Source of the DNA: Saccharothrix longispora
GTDB lineage: Bacteria > Actinomycetota > Actinomycetes > Mycobacteriales > Pseudonocardiaceae
DNA length: 64,000 nucleotides
Direction of reading: 5' to 3'
Assembly (NCBI RefSeq): GCF_030852425.1
Contig: NZ_NSDM01000001.1
Location: forward strand, 248,001 to 312,000
Shown here one piece after another: positions 37,763-46,045 of the stretch (position 1 is the first letter of the stretch; each line of letters starts with the position of its first letter). The notes under the pieces were generated by a model that saw only the letters and a list, made by a program, of their open reading frames with translations, was not told where the DNA came from and did no database searches. The position numbers and the translations under genes are program-made.

Positions 37763-38068
37763 GTGGAACCGCTCGGCAGGATCGGCCGGGCCACCGTCGA
37801 CGTGCTCGGTGTGCTGCTCGACAGCGACCGGCCGCGCTGGGGCCTGGAGGTCATCAAGGCGACCGGACGACCGTCCGGCAGCGTCTACCCCCTGCTCGAC
37901 CGCCTCGAACGCGCCGGCTGGGTCACCTCGACCTGGGACGACGAAGCCGAGCGCCGCGGTCCGCGCAGACGCGTCTACGTGCTCACGCCCGACGGCGCGC
38001 GCGAGGCCGTGAAGGTGTGCGCGCGCAGGTCCCGCCCCGGCCACCCGACGAGACCGGAGGTCACCTGA
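37763..38068 (+). CDS. PadR family transcriptional regulator
   Basis: Winged-helix regulator of 101 aa. The PadR core is visible as TVDVLGVLLDSDRPRWGLEV near 11-30, ATGRPSGSVYPLLDRLERAG near 33-52 (recognition helix), and RRVYVLTPDGAREAV near 69-83. The C-terminal dimerisation helix is short, as in the PadR-s2-like small group. GTG start with AAGG seven bases upstream. Its stop overlaps the start of the next gene by one base, so the two are co-translated. Confidence 0.88.
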   Translation: MEPLGRIGRATVDVLGVLLDSDRPRWGLEVIKATGRPSGSVYPLLDRLERAGWVTSTWDDEAERRGPRRRVYVLTPDGAREAVKVCARRSRPGHPTRPEVT

Positions 38069-38364
38069 TGACCCGACTTGCCCTGGCGTGGGTGCGGGCC
38101 GCCGCCGCGCTGCTGCCGCACAGCCGCAGGGAGCGCTACTCGGAGCAGTGGCGGGCCGACGTGGAGGGCGCCCGGGAGGTGGGGCTGCACCCGCTCGGCG
38201 TCGCCCTCGGCGCGCTCCGGGTGGCCCGGCGTGAACGCGGGCCGCTCACCGTCCCGGTACCCGTGATCGTGCTGGTCCTGCGGCTGCGGGAGAGCCGCGG
38301 CGTCGGCGCGGCGCTGGTCGTGCTGCTGCTGGTCGGCCTCGGCGGCGGTGGCCTGCTGTACTAG
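38068..38364 (+). CDS. small membrane protein coupled to PadR regulator
   Basis: Protein of 98 aa with an N-terminal amphipathic basic region (LAWVRAAAALLPHSRRERYS, then EQWRADVEGAREVGL) and one or two C-terminal membrane helices (TVPVPVIVLVLRL and GAALVVLLLVGLGGGGLLY). Pairs of a PadR regulator and a small membrane protein with this RRERYSEQWRADVEGA motif are frequent in actinobacteria; the partner is likely the regulated product. Function unknown. ATG start overlapping the padR stop (TGATG). Confidence 0.75.
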   Translation: MTRLALAWVRAAAALLPHSRRERYSEQWRADVEGAREVGLHPLGVALGALRVARRERGPLTVPVPVIVLVLRLRESRGVGAALVVLLLVGLGGGGLLY

Positions 38365-38388
38365 GCCCGCCGCACCGGGGCCCGCTGC

Positions 38389-38658
38389 TCAGGACTGCCC
38401 CGTGGCGGTGTCGCCGCGCAGCTCGGCGCGCAGCCGGTCGCGTTCGGCGCGGCGCACGGCCTGCTTGGCCTCCAGCCCCTGCGCGACCCGCGTGCGCAGG
38501 CCCTTGAACACGAACAGCGAGAGCGGCAGCGCCACGACGACACCCACCGCCAGCGCCACCAGCAGCGGCACGTTGGCGAGCACGAGCAGCGCGGTGACCG
38601 CGGCGACCATGCCCAGGCGCGCGCCGATGTAGAGCGTCACATCACGACCCAGGTGCAC
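38389..38658 (-). CDS. DUF4229 membrane protein
   Basis: Protein of 89 aa. Two membrane helices (IGARLGMVAAVTALLVLANV near 11-30, and LLVALAVGVVVALPLSLFVF near 32-51) are followed by a charged coiled helix beginning LRTRVAQGLEAKQAVRRAER. This is the DUF4229 layout, a family often coded near menA and ccsB in actinobacteria; its role is not known. GTG start at 38658, with the GTG at 38640 as an alternative. Eleven bases separate it from the Lrp gene, same strand. Confidence 0.8.
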   Translation of the reverse strand: MHLGRDVTLYIGARLGMVAAVTALLVLANVPLLVALAVGVVVALPLSLFVFKGLRTRVAQGLEAKQAVRRAERDRLRAELRGDTATGQS

Positions 38659-38669
38659 GGTTACCCAGG

Positions 38670-39152
38670 CTACGCGCCCGCCTCCGGGCCGGTCCTCGGG
38701 TCCCCGACCTCGTCGGTGTTCGGCCGGCCCTCGAAGCGGGTGGACAGCACGACCGTCGTGCGGGTGCGTGCCACGCCCTGGATGCGGCGCAGCCGGCCCA
38801 GCGAGCGCTCCAGGTCGTCCACGGTCGCGACCCGCACCTTGACGATGAACGACTCGTCGCCCGCCACCCGGTAGCAGGACTCGACCTCGACCAGCTCGGC
38901 CAGCGAGACGGCGAGCTCGTCGTCGTCCGCGGTGTCCGTGGGGTGGATGCTCACGAGCGCGGTGACGCCCAGGCCGACCGCGCTCGGGTCGACCACCGCG
39001 TGGTAGCCGACGATGACGCCGGTGGCTTCCAGCTTGCCGACCCGCTCGTGCACGGCCGAGGCCGACAGGCCGACCTTGCGCCCGAGGTCGGCGTAGGTGG
39101 CCCGACCGTTGACCCGGAGAGCGGCGATGATCTGGCGATCAAGAGCGTCCAC
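38670..39152 (-). CDS. Lrp/AsnC family transcriptional regulator
   Basis: Regulator of 160 aa. The N-terminal helix-turn-helix spans DALDRQIIAALRVNGRATYA (2-21) and LGRKVGLSASAVHERVGKLE (23-42), and the C-terminal RAM ligand domain has VSIHPTDTADDDELAVSLAE and CYRVAGDESFIVKVRVATVD near 92-111. The ligand is probably an amino acid but cannot be named. ATG (GTG-like context) start follows a 150-base intergenic region shared with bldC. The adjacent DUF4229 gene is probably in the same transcript. Confidence 0.9.
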   Translation of the reverse strand: MDALDRQIIAALRVNGRATYADLGRKVGLSASAVHERVGKLEATGVIVGYHAVVDPSAVGLGVTALVSIHPTDTADDDELAVSLAELVEVESCYRVAGDESFIVKVRVATVDDLERSLGRLRRIQGVARTRTTVVLSTRFEGRPNTDEVGDPRTGPEAGA

Positions 39153-39303
39153 CGGTCACAGCCTAGGGCCACCCGCGGGGATGTCCGAACCGCACGCTTC
39201 GTCCCTTTGCTACCTCTTTACCATCACCCAAGCGTTCGAGTACCCGAAGGGTGGGATGCCACGATGCGTCCGGTACGTCTGTTCGCCACCGGGGAGGATC
39301 ACC

Positions 39304-39519
39304 GTGACCGTGACAGCACACGCGGGGGAACGACTGCTCACACCGGGTGAGGTCGCCAACCTGTTCCGTGTCGACCCCAAGACGGTGACCCGGTGGGCCA
39401 CCGCCGGCCGCATCGGTTCCATCCGCACGCCCGGCGGGCACCGCCGGTTCCGCGAGTCCGAGGTCCAGGAGCTGTTGTCGCAGCTCACGACCGAGGCGAC
39501 CGAACCCGTCCGGCACTGA
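39304..39519 (+). CDS. bldC: BldC-type MerR-like developmental regulator
   Basis: DNA-binding protein of 71 aa, full length for BldC. The winged-helix core LLTPGEVANLFRVDPKTVTR (residues 10-29) and TAGRIGSIRTPGGHRRFRES are nearly identical to Streptomyces BldC, which lacks the MerR dimerisation and effector domains and binds DNA head-to-tail to delay sporulation. GTG start with GGGGAGG eight bases upstream. Its presence supports a differentiating filamentous host. Confidence 0.92.
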   Translation: MTVTAHAGERLLTPGEVANLFRVDPKTVTRWATAGRIGSIRTPGGHRRFRESEVQELLSQLTTEATEPVRH

Positions 39520-39571
39520 GGCCGTACACCTCCGCGACGCGGGTAATCTCGTGGCAAAGGAGGTGGCGACC

Positions 39572-39754
39572 ATGCTGTACCTGCTCGCGGTGGTCGGTGC
39601 GATCACGATCGCCGTGCTGCTGTGGCGCTCGTTCGGACCTGACCGGGTCGATACCGCCCCCAGCCGCCGGATCATCGCGCCCGACGACGACCCGGACTTC
39701 CTGCGCAAGCTCGGTGAGCAGCGCAAGAAGAAGAAGCCGGAAGAAGAGGAATGA
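39572..39754 (+). CDS. small single-pass membrane protein
   Basis: Protein of 60 aa with one N-terminal helix (MLYLLAVVGAITIAVLLW), a middle RRIIAPDDDPDFLRKLGEQR and a tail of alternating Lys then Glu (KKKKPEEEE). I recognise no family name. The start is decided by AAAGGAGG at 39556-39563, which is eight bases before the ATG at 39572; the in-frame GTG at 39551 would put the ribosome site inside the gene. It follows bldC by 52 bases and is closed by a strong terminator. Confidence 0.75.
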   Translation: MLYLLAVVGAITIAVLLWRSFGPDRVDTAPSRRIIAPDDDPDFLRKLGEQRKKKKPEEEE

Positions 39755-39788
39755 CGGTGCGGGGGCCTCCTGACGGGCCCCCGCACCG
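39755..39788. terminator. bidirectional terminator
   Basis: Perfect 13-base stem (CGGTGCGGGGGCC with GGCCCCCGCACCG) with an 8-base loop, between the convergent small membrane-protein gene and the MinD-like gene. Confidence 0.85.
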
Positions 39789-39792
39789 CGTC

Positions 39793-41334
39793 CTAGTTGT
39801 TCGGGAAGTCGTCCGCGACGGTGGCGGCGAGCTCCAGCAGCGCGAGCCGGGTGTCCGGGGCGAGCTTGTCCAGCTCGATCTCGGCGCCCTCCTCCAGGTG
39901 CTGGTCGAACGGGATGCGCACCACGGCGCGGCAGCGCTGGGCGAAGTGGGCGGCCAGCTTGTCCAGGTCGACCTTCCCCGAGCCCGGCCGCACCGAGTTG
40001 ATCACCGCGACGGACTTCGCGACCAGGTCGCGGTACCCGTGCGCGTCCAGCCAGTCGAGCGTGGCCGCCGAGGTCTGCGCGCCGTCCACCGAACCGGACG
40101 AGACGAGCACCAGCGAGTCGGCCTGGTCGAGCACGCCCTTCATGGCCGAGTGCATCAGGCCGGTGCCGCAGTCCGTCAGCACGATGTTGTAGAACAGCTC
40201 CAGCAGCGCGACCGTGCGCAGGTAGTCCTCGTCGCTGAACGCCTCGGACACCGCCGGGTCCTGCTCGGACGCGAGGATCTCCAGCCGGCTCGGCGACTGG
40301 GACGTGTAGGCGCGCACATCGCTGTACCGGGTGATGCGGGACGCGTCGCGCAGCAGGTGCCGCACGGTCGCCGTGGTCTCCCTCGGCACCTTCAGCGCCA
40401 GCGTGCCGCGGTCCGGGTTGGCGTCCACCGCGATGACCCGGTCACCGCGCAGCGACGAGAACGTGGAGCCGAGCGTGGTCGTCGTCGTGGTCTTGCCGAC
40501 GCCACCCTTCAGGCTCAGCATCGCGATCTTGTAGCAGCCGCGCAAGGGCTGGTTGATGCGGCCGATCAACTCGCGCCGGCGCAGGTCGGCCGGGCTCTCG
40601 CCCAGGTTGACCAGGCCGCCGGTCATCGAGTGGAGGGTCTTGCGCCAGCCCGACTGCGGCGGTCGCTTCGCCCGCTTGATCAACTGCTGCGAGGTGACCT
40701 CGTTGGCGTTGGCCTGCTGGGGCTTCGGCGGCTGCGGGGGCGCGACGCTCTGCGGGAAGTTGTTGGGGAACCCGCCCTGGTACTGGCCCTGGTACTGCTG
40801 GCCCGGCACCTGGTACGGACCGGACTGCTGGCCGGGCGGCACCTGGTACGCACCCGAAGGACCACCGGAGACCTGGTACGCGCCGGACTGCTGCCCCGGC
40901 GGCACCTGGTACGCACCCGAAGGACCACCGGAGACCTGGTACGCGCCGGACTGCTGCCCCGGCGGCACCTGGTACGCACCCGAAGGACCACCCGACACCT
41001 GGTACGGGCCCGACTGCTGGCCCTGTGCCGGGAACCCGCCCGACGGCGGCCCCGTCACGGGGCCCGACTGCACCGGACCCGACTGCACCGGACCCGATTG
41101 GGACGGGTCGATGTAGACCGTCTTCGGCTCGACGTACTGCGGCTCGGGGTGGGACTGGTCCGACTGCTGCGGCTCGGGCCACTGCGGCGGGTTGGGCTGC
41201 TGGGCCGAACCGGGCTGCTGGGCCGAATTGGCGTGCTGGGCTGAATTGGGCTGCTGGGCTGGGGTGGGCTGCTGCCCCTCCGCGCCGGCCGGCGGCTGCC
41301 ACGACGGCTCAGGATTCTCGTAGCGACCGGTCAC
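39793..41334 (-). CDS. MinD/ParA-like ATPase with repetitive Pro/Gln-rich N terminus (EspI-like)
   Basis: P-loop ATPase of 513 aa. Residues 1-200 are disordered, rich in Pro, Gln, Ser and Gly, with three 21-residue repeats containing SGAYQV. A conserved linker (EVTSQQLIKRAKRPPQSGWR) leads to the ATPase domain. The deviant Walker A is LSLKGGVGKTTTTTTLGSTF near 272-291, Walker A' DANPDRGTL near 304, and Walker B IVLTDCGTGLMHSAM near 400. This layout resembles EspI (Rv3876) and related actinobacterial proteins linked to type VII secretion, but no ESX gene is nearby. GTG start chosen for GGGAGGGA upstream. Confidence 0.82.
   Translation of the reverse strand: MTGRYENPEPSWQPPAGAEGQQPTPAQQPNSAQHANSAQQPGSAQQPNPPQWPEPQQSDQSHPEPQYVEPKTVYIDPSQSGPVQSGPVQSGPVTGPPSGGFPAQGQQSGPYQVSGGPSGAYQVPPGQQSGAYQVSGGPSGAYQVPPGQQSGAYQVSGGPSGAYQVPPGQQSGPYQVPGQQYQGQYQGGFPNNFPQSVAPPQPPKPQQANANEVTSQQLIKRAKRPPQSGWRKTLHSMTGGLVNLGESPADLRRRELIGRINQPLRGCYKIAMLSLKGGVGKTTTTTTLGSTFSSLRGDRVIAVDANPDRGTLALKVPRETTATVRHLLRDASRITRYSDVRAYTSQSPSRLEILASEQDPAVSEAFSDEDYLRTVALLELFYNIVLTDCGTGLMHSAMKGVLDQADSLVLVSSGSVDGAQTSAATLDWLDAHGYRDLVAKSVAVINSVRPGSGKVDLDKLAAHFAQRCRAVVRIPFDQHLEEGAEIELDKLAPDTRLALLELAATVADDFPNN
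40838..41026. repeat. 63-base tandem repeat inside the MinD-like gene
   Basis: Two identical units (40838-40900, 40901-40963) and a third (40964-41026) that diverges in its second half. Each encodes 21 residues with two copies of a YQV motif. The near identity of the DNA points to recent duplication, so copy number may vary between strains. Confidence 0.9.
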
Positions 41335-41432
41335 CGCTGGGGTCCCTCCCTGAGCGAAAACGGGCCGGGACGTCCCCGACCCCACGCGTTCGACGGTAGT
41401 CAACCACCAGCGGTTCCTCGACACTGGGTGTG

Positions 41433-41483
41433 CGCCCGCCCACCCGCGCGCGAGCCTCGGCAGGCGCGTGACGTGGGCGGGCG
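41433..41483 (-). terminator. terminator-like hairpin downstream of ccsB
   Basis: CGCCCGCCCAC at 41433-41443 pairs perfectly with GTGGGCGGGCG at 41473-41483; the loop is long (29 bases). It lies about 30 bases past the ccsB stop. Confidence 0.55.
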
Positions 41484-41511
41484 TTCGCCGCGTAGGTGGT
41501 GGTCTACGCGA

Positions 41512-42453
41512 TCAGGAGACACCCGCGTACGAGTGCAACCCAGTCGTTACGAGGTTGATGAAGAACAGGTTGAACACGGTGAGCGCGAAACCGAGCGTGT
41601 TGATCCACGCCGCGGGCCTGCCGCGCCACCCCGCCGTGGCCCGCGCGTGCAGGTAGGCCGCGTAGACGACCCACGACACGAACGCCACGGTCTCCTTCGG
41701 GTCCCAGCCCCAGAACCGGCCCCAGGCCGCCTCGGCCCAGATCGCGCCGCAGATGATGCCGATGGTGAACAGGGGGAACGCGAACACCGTGCTGCGGTAG
41801 GCGAGCCGGTCGAGCACGTCGGAGTCGGGCAGCTTCGCGAACCGCGCCCGGCCCGAGGACTTCAGCAGGTACAGCACGCTGGCCACGCCGGGCACCAGCA
41901 GGATGCCGCTGGACACCGAGATCACCGACACGTGCACCACGAGCCAGTACGACTGGAGCGCGGGCTGCACGGGCGCGGCGTCGGCGTAGAGCACCGTGCC
42001 GCCGAGGAACATCAGGACCACGATCGGCACGAGCACGAACCCGCCGAGCCTGCGCACCGGGAACGTGCGGGCCAGCACGAGCCACGTGACGACGGCCGCC
42101 AGGGTGAGCAGCGAGCCGTACTCGTACATGTTGCCCCACGGCGCGCGCCCGGTCGCGAACCCGCGCAGCACCAGGGAAACGGCCTGGAGCAGGGCGCCGA
42201 GGACGGTGAGGGCGACGCCCATCGAGCCCAGGCTCTCGGCGCGGGAGCGCCGCTCCTCCACCACGAGGCCGGGCGTCCACGTGCCGTCGGACCGCGAACC
42301 GCCCGCGGCCGCCACGAGTTCGCGCGCCTTGGCCTTGGCGGGCTTCGCGAACGCCGCCTCGCACAGGTACAGGACCGCGGCGAAGAAGTAGACCGCGACG
42401 GCCGCGCCGTACGTCCAGTCGCTGTAGGTCGACAAGGCCGAGTTGACCGGCAT
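41512..42453 (-). CDS. ccsB: cytochrome c biogenesis protein CcsB (CcsA type)
   Basis: Integral membrane protein of 313 aa of System II cytochrome c maturation; with ResB it exports heme and ligates it to apocytochrome c. About eight helices. The heme-handling Trp-rich signature WGRFWGWDPKETVAFVSWVV is near residues 240-259, and conserved histidines occur in SYWLVVHVSVISVS near 170 and in YAAYLHARATAG. ATG start overlaps the resB stop by one base. Last gene of the ccdA-resB-ccsB operon. Confidence 0.93.
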   Translation of the reverse strand: MPVNSALSTYSDWTYGAAVAVYFFAAVLYLCEAAFAKPAKAKARELVAAAGGSRSDGTWTPGLVVEERRSRAESLGSMGVALTVLGALLQAVSLVLRGFATGRAPWGNMYEYGSLLTLAAVVTWLVLARTFPVRRLGGFVLVPIVVLMFLGGTVLYADAAPVQPALQSYWLVVHVSVISVSSGILLVPGVASVLYLLKSSGRARFAKLPDSDVLDRLAYRSTVFAFPLFTIGIICGAIWAEAAWGRFWGWDPKETVAFVSWVVYAAYLHARATAGWRGRPAAWINTLGFALTVFNLFFINLVTTGLHSYAGVS

Positions 42454-44051
42454 CAGCTCTTCTCCTCCTTGGCCAGCAGGTCGCGGGAGAGCCCGGTGAA
42501 CTCCTCGCCGTACCCGGCCTGATCGGTCCGCGCGAGGCCACCGACCTCGACCACGGTACGCCCGTCCTCACGTGCCGCCGCCCGCACCCACACGCGGCGG
42601 CGCTTGATGCTCAACGACAGCCCCAGACCCACGATGACCAGGATCGCGAACACCAGGACCCACACCTGGGTGGGGTCGTGGGACACCTGGAGCGCCACCC
42701 AGTCGCGGACACCGTCGAACCGGATCGCGGTGCCGTCGTCGAGGGTCAGCTGCTCGCCCACGCGCAGGTTCTGGCGGGCGACCTTCACGAGCTTGCCCTC
42801 CTCGACCATCTGCGGGTTGAGGGAGAAGATCGACTGGCCGCGCCCGGAGTCGGTGCCCAGGTCGCCCCGGTAGACGTCGACCGCGACCGCCGGGTCGTTC
42901 GCCGCGGGGAACGCCGAGTCGAGCAGCTCCCCCCGGAACACGGCGGTCGGCGCGAGCAGGCCGGTGATGGCGAGCTGGCTCTTGCGGCGCTGCTCGGGGT
43001 CGGTGACGCCCGGCGGGTCGAACTTCGTCGCGCCCTCGGAGGCCATCGTGACCGGGTTGACCGGCCGCCACTGGACGGAGCCGGTGCGCACCTGGCCGTC
43101 CGGGAAGGTCACCGTGAACAGCGGCGTGTAGCCGTGGTCGATGAGGTAGACCCGGTCGCCGGCGGTGCGCAGCGGGCTGTTGACCTCCAGCCGGTACGGC
43201 CGCCACGTGCCGGTGGCCAGGTCGTCGCCGGACTGGTACTCCAGGTCGGCCCGGTAGCTCTCGGCCTGGCCGCTGTGCAGGTAGGTGGCGTCGAAGCCGT
43301 CCACCTTCACGCAGAACTGGTTCAGGTCGGTGCCGTCGACGCGCAGGCCGGGCCGGAACGAGTCGTAGTTGTAGACGCCGGAGTTGCAGAACTGGCCGCC
43401 GTTGGCGGGCACGATGACCTGGCCCTCGTAGCCGAACATCTTGCCCAGCGCGAAGGCGATCAGCAGGCCCAGCAGCGAGAAGTGGAACACCAGGTTGCCG
43501 GTCTCGCGCAGGTAGCCGCGCTCGGCGCTGACCGTGCGCGCGCCGTCGGCCTCCACGCGGACGGTGCGCCGCCAGCCCTTGAGCCGCCGCTCGGCGTGCG
43601 CGACGACGTCCTCGGGGGCGAGGGTGGTCCCACCGGTGGCGTGGTGCGGCATGCGGGCCAGGTTGCGCGGCGTCAGCACCGGCTCGGCCCGCATCTGCCG
43701 GAAGTACTCCCAGGTGCGCGGCAGCAGGCAGCCGACGAGGGAGACGAACAGCAGCACGTAGACCGCGGAGAACCAGGTGCTGGCGTAGACGTCGAAGAAC
43801 TGGAGGCCGTCGAGGAACCGGCCCCACCAGCCGTTCTCGGCGATGTACTCGTCGACCTTGGTCGCGTTGAGCGAGCGCTGCGGCAGCAGGGCGCCGGGCA
43901 TCGCGCCGAGGGCCAGCAGGAACAGCAGGGTCAGCGCGGTGCGCATGGCGGTGAGGCCGCGCCACGTGTTGCGCAGGAAGGCGAGGGCGGCGCGCGCGGC
44001 GCCGGCGGGGCGCCGGGACGGCGGCGCGGGCGGGGTCTCGGTGGTGACCAT
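42453..44051 (-). CDS. resB: cytochrome c biogenesis protein ResB
   Basis: Membrane protein of 532 aa that partners CcsB in the System II heme ligation complex. It has three N-terminal helices (ALTLLFLLALGAMPGALLPQ, TWFSAVYVLLFVSLVGCLLP and NLVFHFSLLGLLIAFALGKM), a large extracytoplasmic domain from about residue 180 to 460, and a last helix (QVWVLVFAILVIVGLGLSLS). The conserved histidine lies in LVFHFSLLG. A basic cytoplasmic tail follows. ATG start overlaps the ccdA stop by one base. Confidence 0.93.
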   Translation of the reverse strand: MVTTETPPAPPSRRPAGAARAALAFLRNTWRGLTAMRTALTLLFLLALGAMPGALLPQRSLNATKVDEYIAENGWWGRFLDGLQFFDVYASTWFSAVYVLLFVSLVGCLLPRTWEYFRQMRAEPVLTPRNLARMPHHATGGTTLAPEDVVAHAERRLKGWRRTVRVEADGARTVSAERGYLRETGNLVFHFSLLGLLIAFALGKMFGYEGQVIVPANGGQFCNSGVYNYDSFRPGLRVDGTDLNQFCVKVDGFDATYLHSGQAESYRADLEYQSGDDLATGTWRPYRLEVNSPLRTAGDRVYLIDHGYTPLFTVTFPDGQVRTGSVQWRPVNPVTMASEGATKFDPPGVTDPEQRRKSQLAITGLLAPTAVFRGELLDSAFPAANDPAVAVDVYRGDLGTDSGRGQSIFSLNPQMVEEGKLVKVARQNLRVGEQLTLDDGTAIRFDGVRDWVALQVSHDPTQVWVLVFAILVIVGLGLSLSIKRRRVWVRAAAREDGRTVVEVGGLARTDQAGYGEEFTGLSRDLLAKEEKS

Positions 44052-44827
44052 CAGAGCGGCAGCACCACGTCGCTGACCACGGCGTCCCGCAGCCACCCCG
44101 TGAAATCGCCCCACAGGCCGGTGACCAGGGCGATGCCGACGGCGATGAGCAGCACGCCGCCGAACACCTGCACCTGGCGGACGTGCCCGCGCAGCCAGCC
44201 GGTCACCCGCACCGCCCAGCGCGCGCCGAGCGCGATCAGGATGAACGGCAGGCCCAGGCCGAGGCAGTAGGCGAGCACCAGCACCACGCCGCGCGCGGTG
44301 GTCGAACCGACCTCGGTGCCGCCCGCCAGGATCAGCACGCCGGAGAGGGTCGGGCCGACGCACGGCGTCCAGCCGAGCGCGAACACGCCGCCGAGCAGCG
44401 GCGCGCCGACCAGGCCGGCCCGCGGCGCGCGGTGCAGGCGGACGTCGCGCTGGAGCACCGGCACGAGGCCGATGAACACCAGGCCCATGGCGATGGTGAC
44501 GACGCCGCCGACGCGCTGGAGCAGCTCGCCCTGGAGCCAGAAGAGGTCGGTGAGCCCGAGCACGACGAACGAGGTGAGGGCGAACACGACGGTGAACCCG
44601 AGCACGAACAGCAGCGCCGCGCCCGCGACCCGCCAGCGGCCGGACTTGGGCGACTCCCCGTCGGCCACCGCCGGCGCCTCCGCCCCGACCAGCCCGGCCA
44701 GGTAGGCGAGGTAGCCGGGGACGAGCGGGACGACGCACGGCGACGCGAACGAGATGGCCCCGGCCAGCAGTGCGACCCCCGTGGCGAGCAGGATGGGGCC
44801 CGAGGTGGCCAGGTCGGTCGGGTTCAC
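44051..44827 (-). CDS. ccdA: thiol-disulfide transporter CcdA
   Basis: Membrane protein of 258 aa with six helices (DsbD beta-domain family). It carries reducing equivalents from cytoplasmic thioredoxin to ResA. The two redox cysteines are in SFASPCVVPLVPGYLAYLAG near residue 33 and in LGWTPCVGPTLSGVLILAGG near 162. GTG start at 44827. First gene of the operon with resB and ccsB. Its usual neighbour resA is separated from it by the M64 peptidase gene on the opposite strand. Confidence 0.93.
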   Translation of the reverse strand: MNPTDLATSGPILLATGVALLAGAISFASPCVVPLVPGYLAYLAGLVGAEAPAVADGESPKSGRWRVAGAALLFVLGFTVVFALTSFVVLGLTDLFWLQGELLQRVGGVVTIAMGLVFIGLVPVLQRDVRLHRAPRAGLVGAPLLGGVFALGWTPCVGPTLSGVLILAGGTEVGSTTARGVVLVLAYCLGLGLPFILIALGARWAVRVTGWLRGHVRQVQVFGGVLLIAVGIALVTGLWGDFTGWLRDAVVSDVVLPL

Positions 44828-44987
44828 GCGTCCAGGGTAGGTAGGGCGCACTTGACGCCGCGCACCGGTCTCCCTTATAGGCGACCCAGCTCACACGCCT
44901 GCGCGTCAGGTAATACCCATTCGTGGCGAATCAAAACCCGACGATCCACCCTTGTGAGTGAGTGACCCACTTCATAGCGTGACCCTC

Positions 44988-45941
44988 ATGCGTGCACACC
45001 GGCTGTTGCTGCCGTTGGCCGTGGTCTTCGCGGTCGTCGCCGTCCCCCTGCCCGGCGGCGCCGCGGAGTCCGACGTGGAGTGGGTGGAGGTGTTCTCCCC
45101 CGACGGCGCGATCACCAGGACCGCCGTCCCGAGGGCCTTCGAGAGCAGGGCGGCACCGGCCGAGGTGCGGGCCGCCGTCGTCCCGATCCAGCAGACCGGC
45201 GCCCCCGAGCAGCGCTTCGACCTGGTGTTCGTCGGCGACGGCTACACCGCCGCGGAGACCGCCGCCTACCACGCGCACGTGGTGGACAAGTGGGACGAGC
45301 TGTCCGCGGTCGAGCCCTTCAAGTCCTACAGGCAGTACTTCAACGTGTGGCAGGTCGACGTCGTCTCGAACGAGTCCGGCGTGGACAACGACCCGGCGCT
45401 CGGCAGCGCCCGCGACACCGCGCTCGACATGGGCTTCTGGTGCCAGGGGCGCGACCTCCAGACCGAGCGGCTGCTGTGCGTGAACCAGACCAAGGCCACC
45501 CAGTTCGCCGCGCTCGCGCCGGGGGCCGACCAGGTCATCGCGCTCGGCAACACCGCGAAGTACGGCGGCGCGGGCGGCGGCGTGGCCACGGCGGCGGGCG
45601 GGAACGCCCAGGCCGGGCAGATCGCCGTGCACGAGCTGGGCCACTCCATCGGCGGCCTGGCCGACGAGTACGACTACCCGTACGAGGCGTACAGCGGGGC
45701 CGAGCCGACCGAGGTCAACGTGACCAAGGACCCGACCGGCGCGAAGTGGTCGGCCTACCTGGGGCAGCCGTCACCCGACGGGGGCACGGTCGGCGCGTTC
45801 GCCGGCGCGAAGTACCACCGGACCGGGCTCTACCGGCCCACCTCGGACTCGATCATGCGCACGCTCGGCCGCGAGTTCAACCTCGTCGGCCGGGACGCGA
45901 TGGTCGACGCCTTCCGGGCCAGGGTCCCCGAACTACCCTGA
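44988..45941 (+). CDS. secreted M64 family metallopeptidase
   Basis: Exported zinc peptidase of 317 aa (IgA-peptidase M64 family). A signal peptide (MRAHRLLLPLAVVFAVVAVP) precedes the start of the catalytic domain RFDLVFVGDGYTAAETAAYH near 76-95. The zinc site HELGHSIGGLADEYDY at residues 215-230 has the family's HExxH plus downstream Asp. SIMRTLGREFNLVGRDAM near 287 follows. ATG 44988 or GTG 44979 could start it. It lies between ccdA and resA in the opposite orientation. Its stop codon lies in the first unit of a tandem repeat. Confidence 0.88.
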   Translation: MRAHRLLLPLAVVFAVVAVPLPGGAAESDVEWVEVFSPDGAITRTAVPRAFESRAAPAEVRAAVVPIQQTGAPEQRFDLVFVGDGYTAAETAAYHAHVVDKWDELSAVEPFKSYRQYFNVWQVDVVSNESGVDNDPALGSARDTALDMGFWCQGRDLQTERLLCVNQTKATQFAALAPGADQVIALGNTAKYGGAGGGVATAAGGNAQAGQIAVHELGHSIGGLADEYDYPYEAYSGAEPTEVNVTKDPTGAKWSAYLGQPSPDGGTVGAFAGAKYHRTGLYRPTSDSIMRTLGREFNLVGRDAMVDAFRARVPELP

Positions 45942-46014
45942 GTCCCGAGCCGCCCTGAGTCCCGAGCCGCCCTGAGTCCCGAGCCGCCCTGGGGTCCGAG
46001 CCGCCCTGAGGTCC
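45936..46014. repeat. 17-base tandem repeat at the 3' end of the M64 gene
   Basis: Units begin at 45936, 45953, 45970, 45987 and 46004. The first three are identical (CCCTGAGTCCCGAGCCG); the fourth has two changes and the fifth is cut short. The TGA in unit 1 is the stop codon of the M64 gene. The CCCTGAGTCC core also occurs in the palindrome at 12382-12417. Confidence 0.9.
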
Positions 46015-46045
46015 GGCGGTGACGACGGGCCCGGCCGCCGGGGCG

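Noticed and set aside
40838..41026. 63-base repeats as a possible CRISPR array
   Set aside because: Units are contiguous without spacers, in frame, and encode part of the MinD-like protein.
44950..44980. TTGTGAGTGAGTGACCC near the M64 start as a possible Rex site
   Set aside because: Only one half resembles the operator; the second half lacks TTCACAA.
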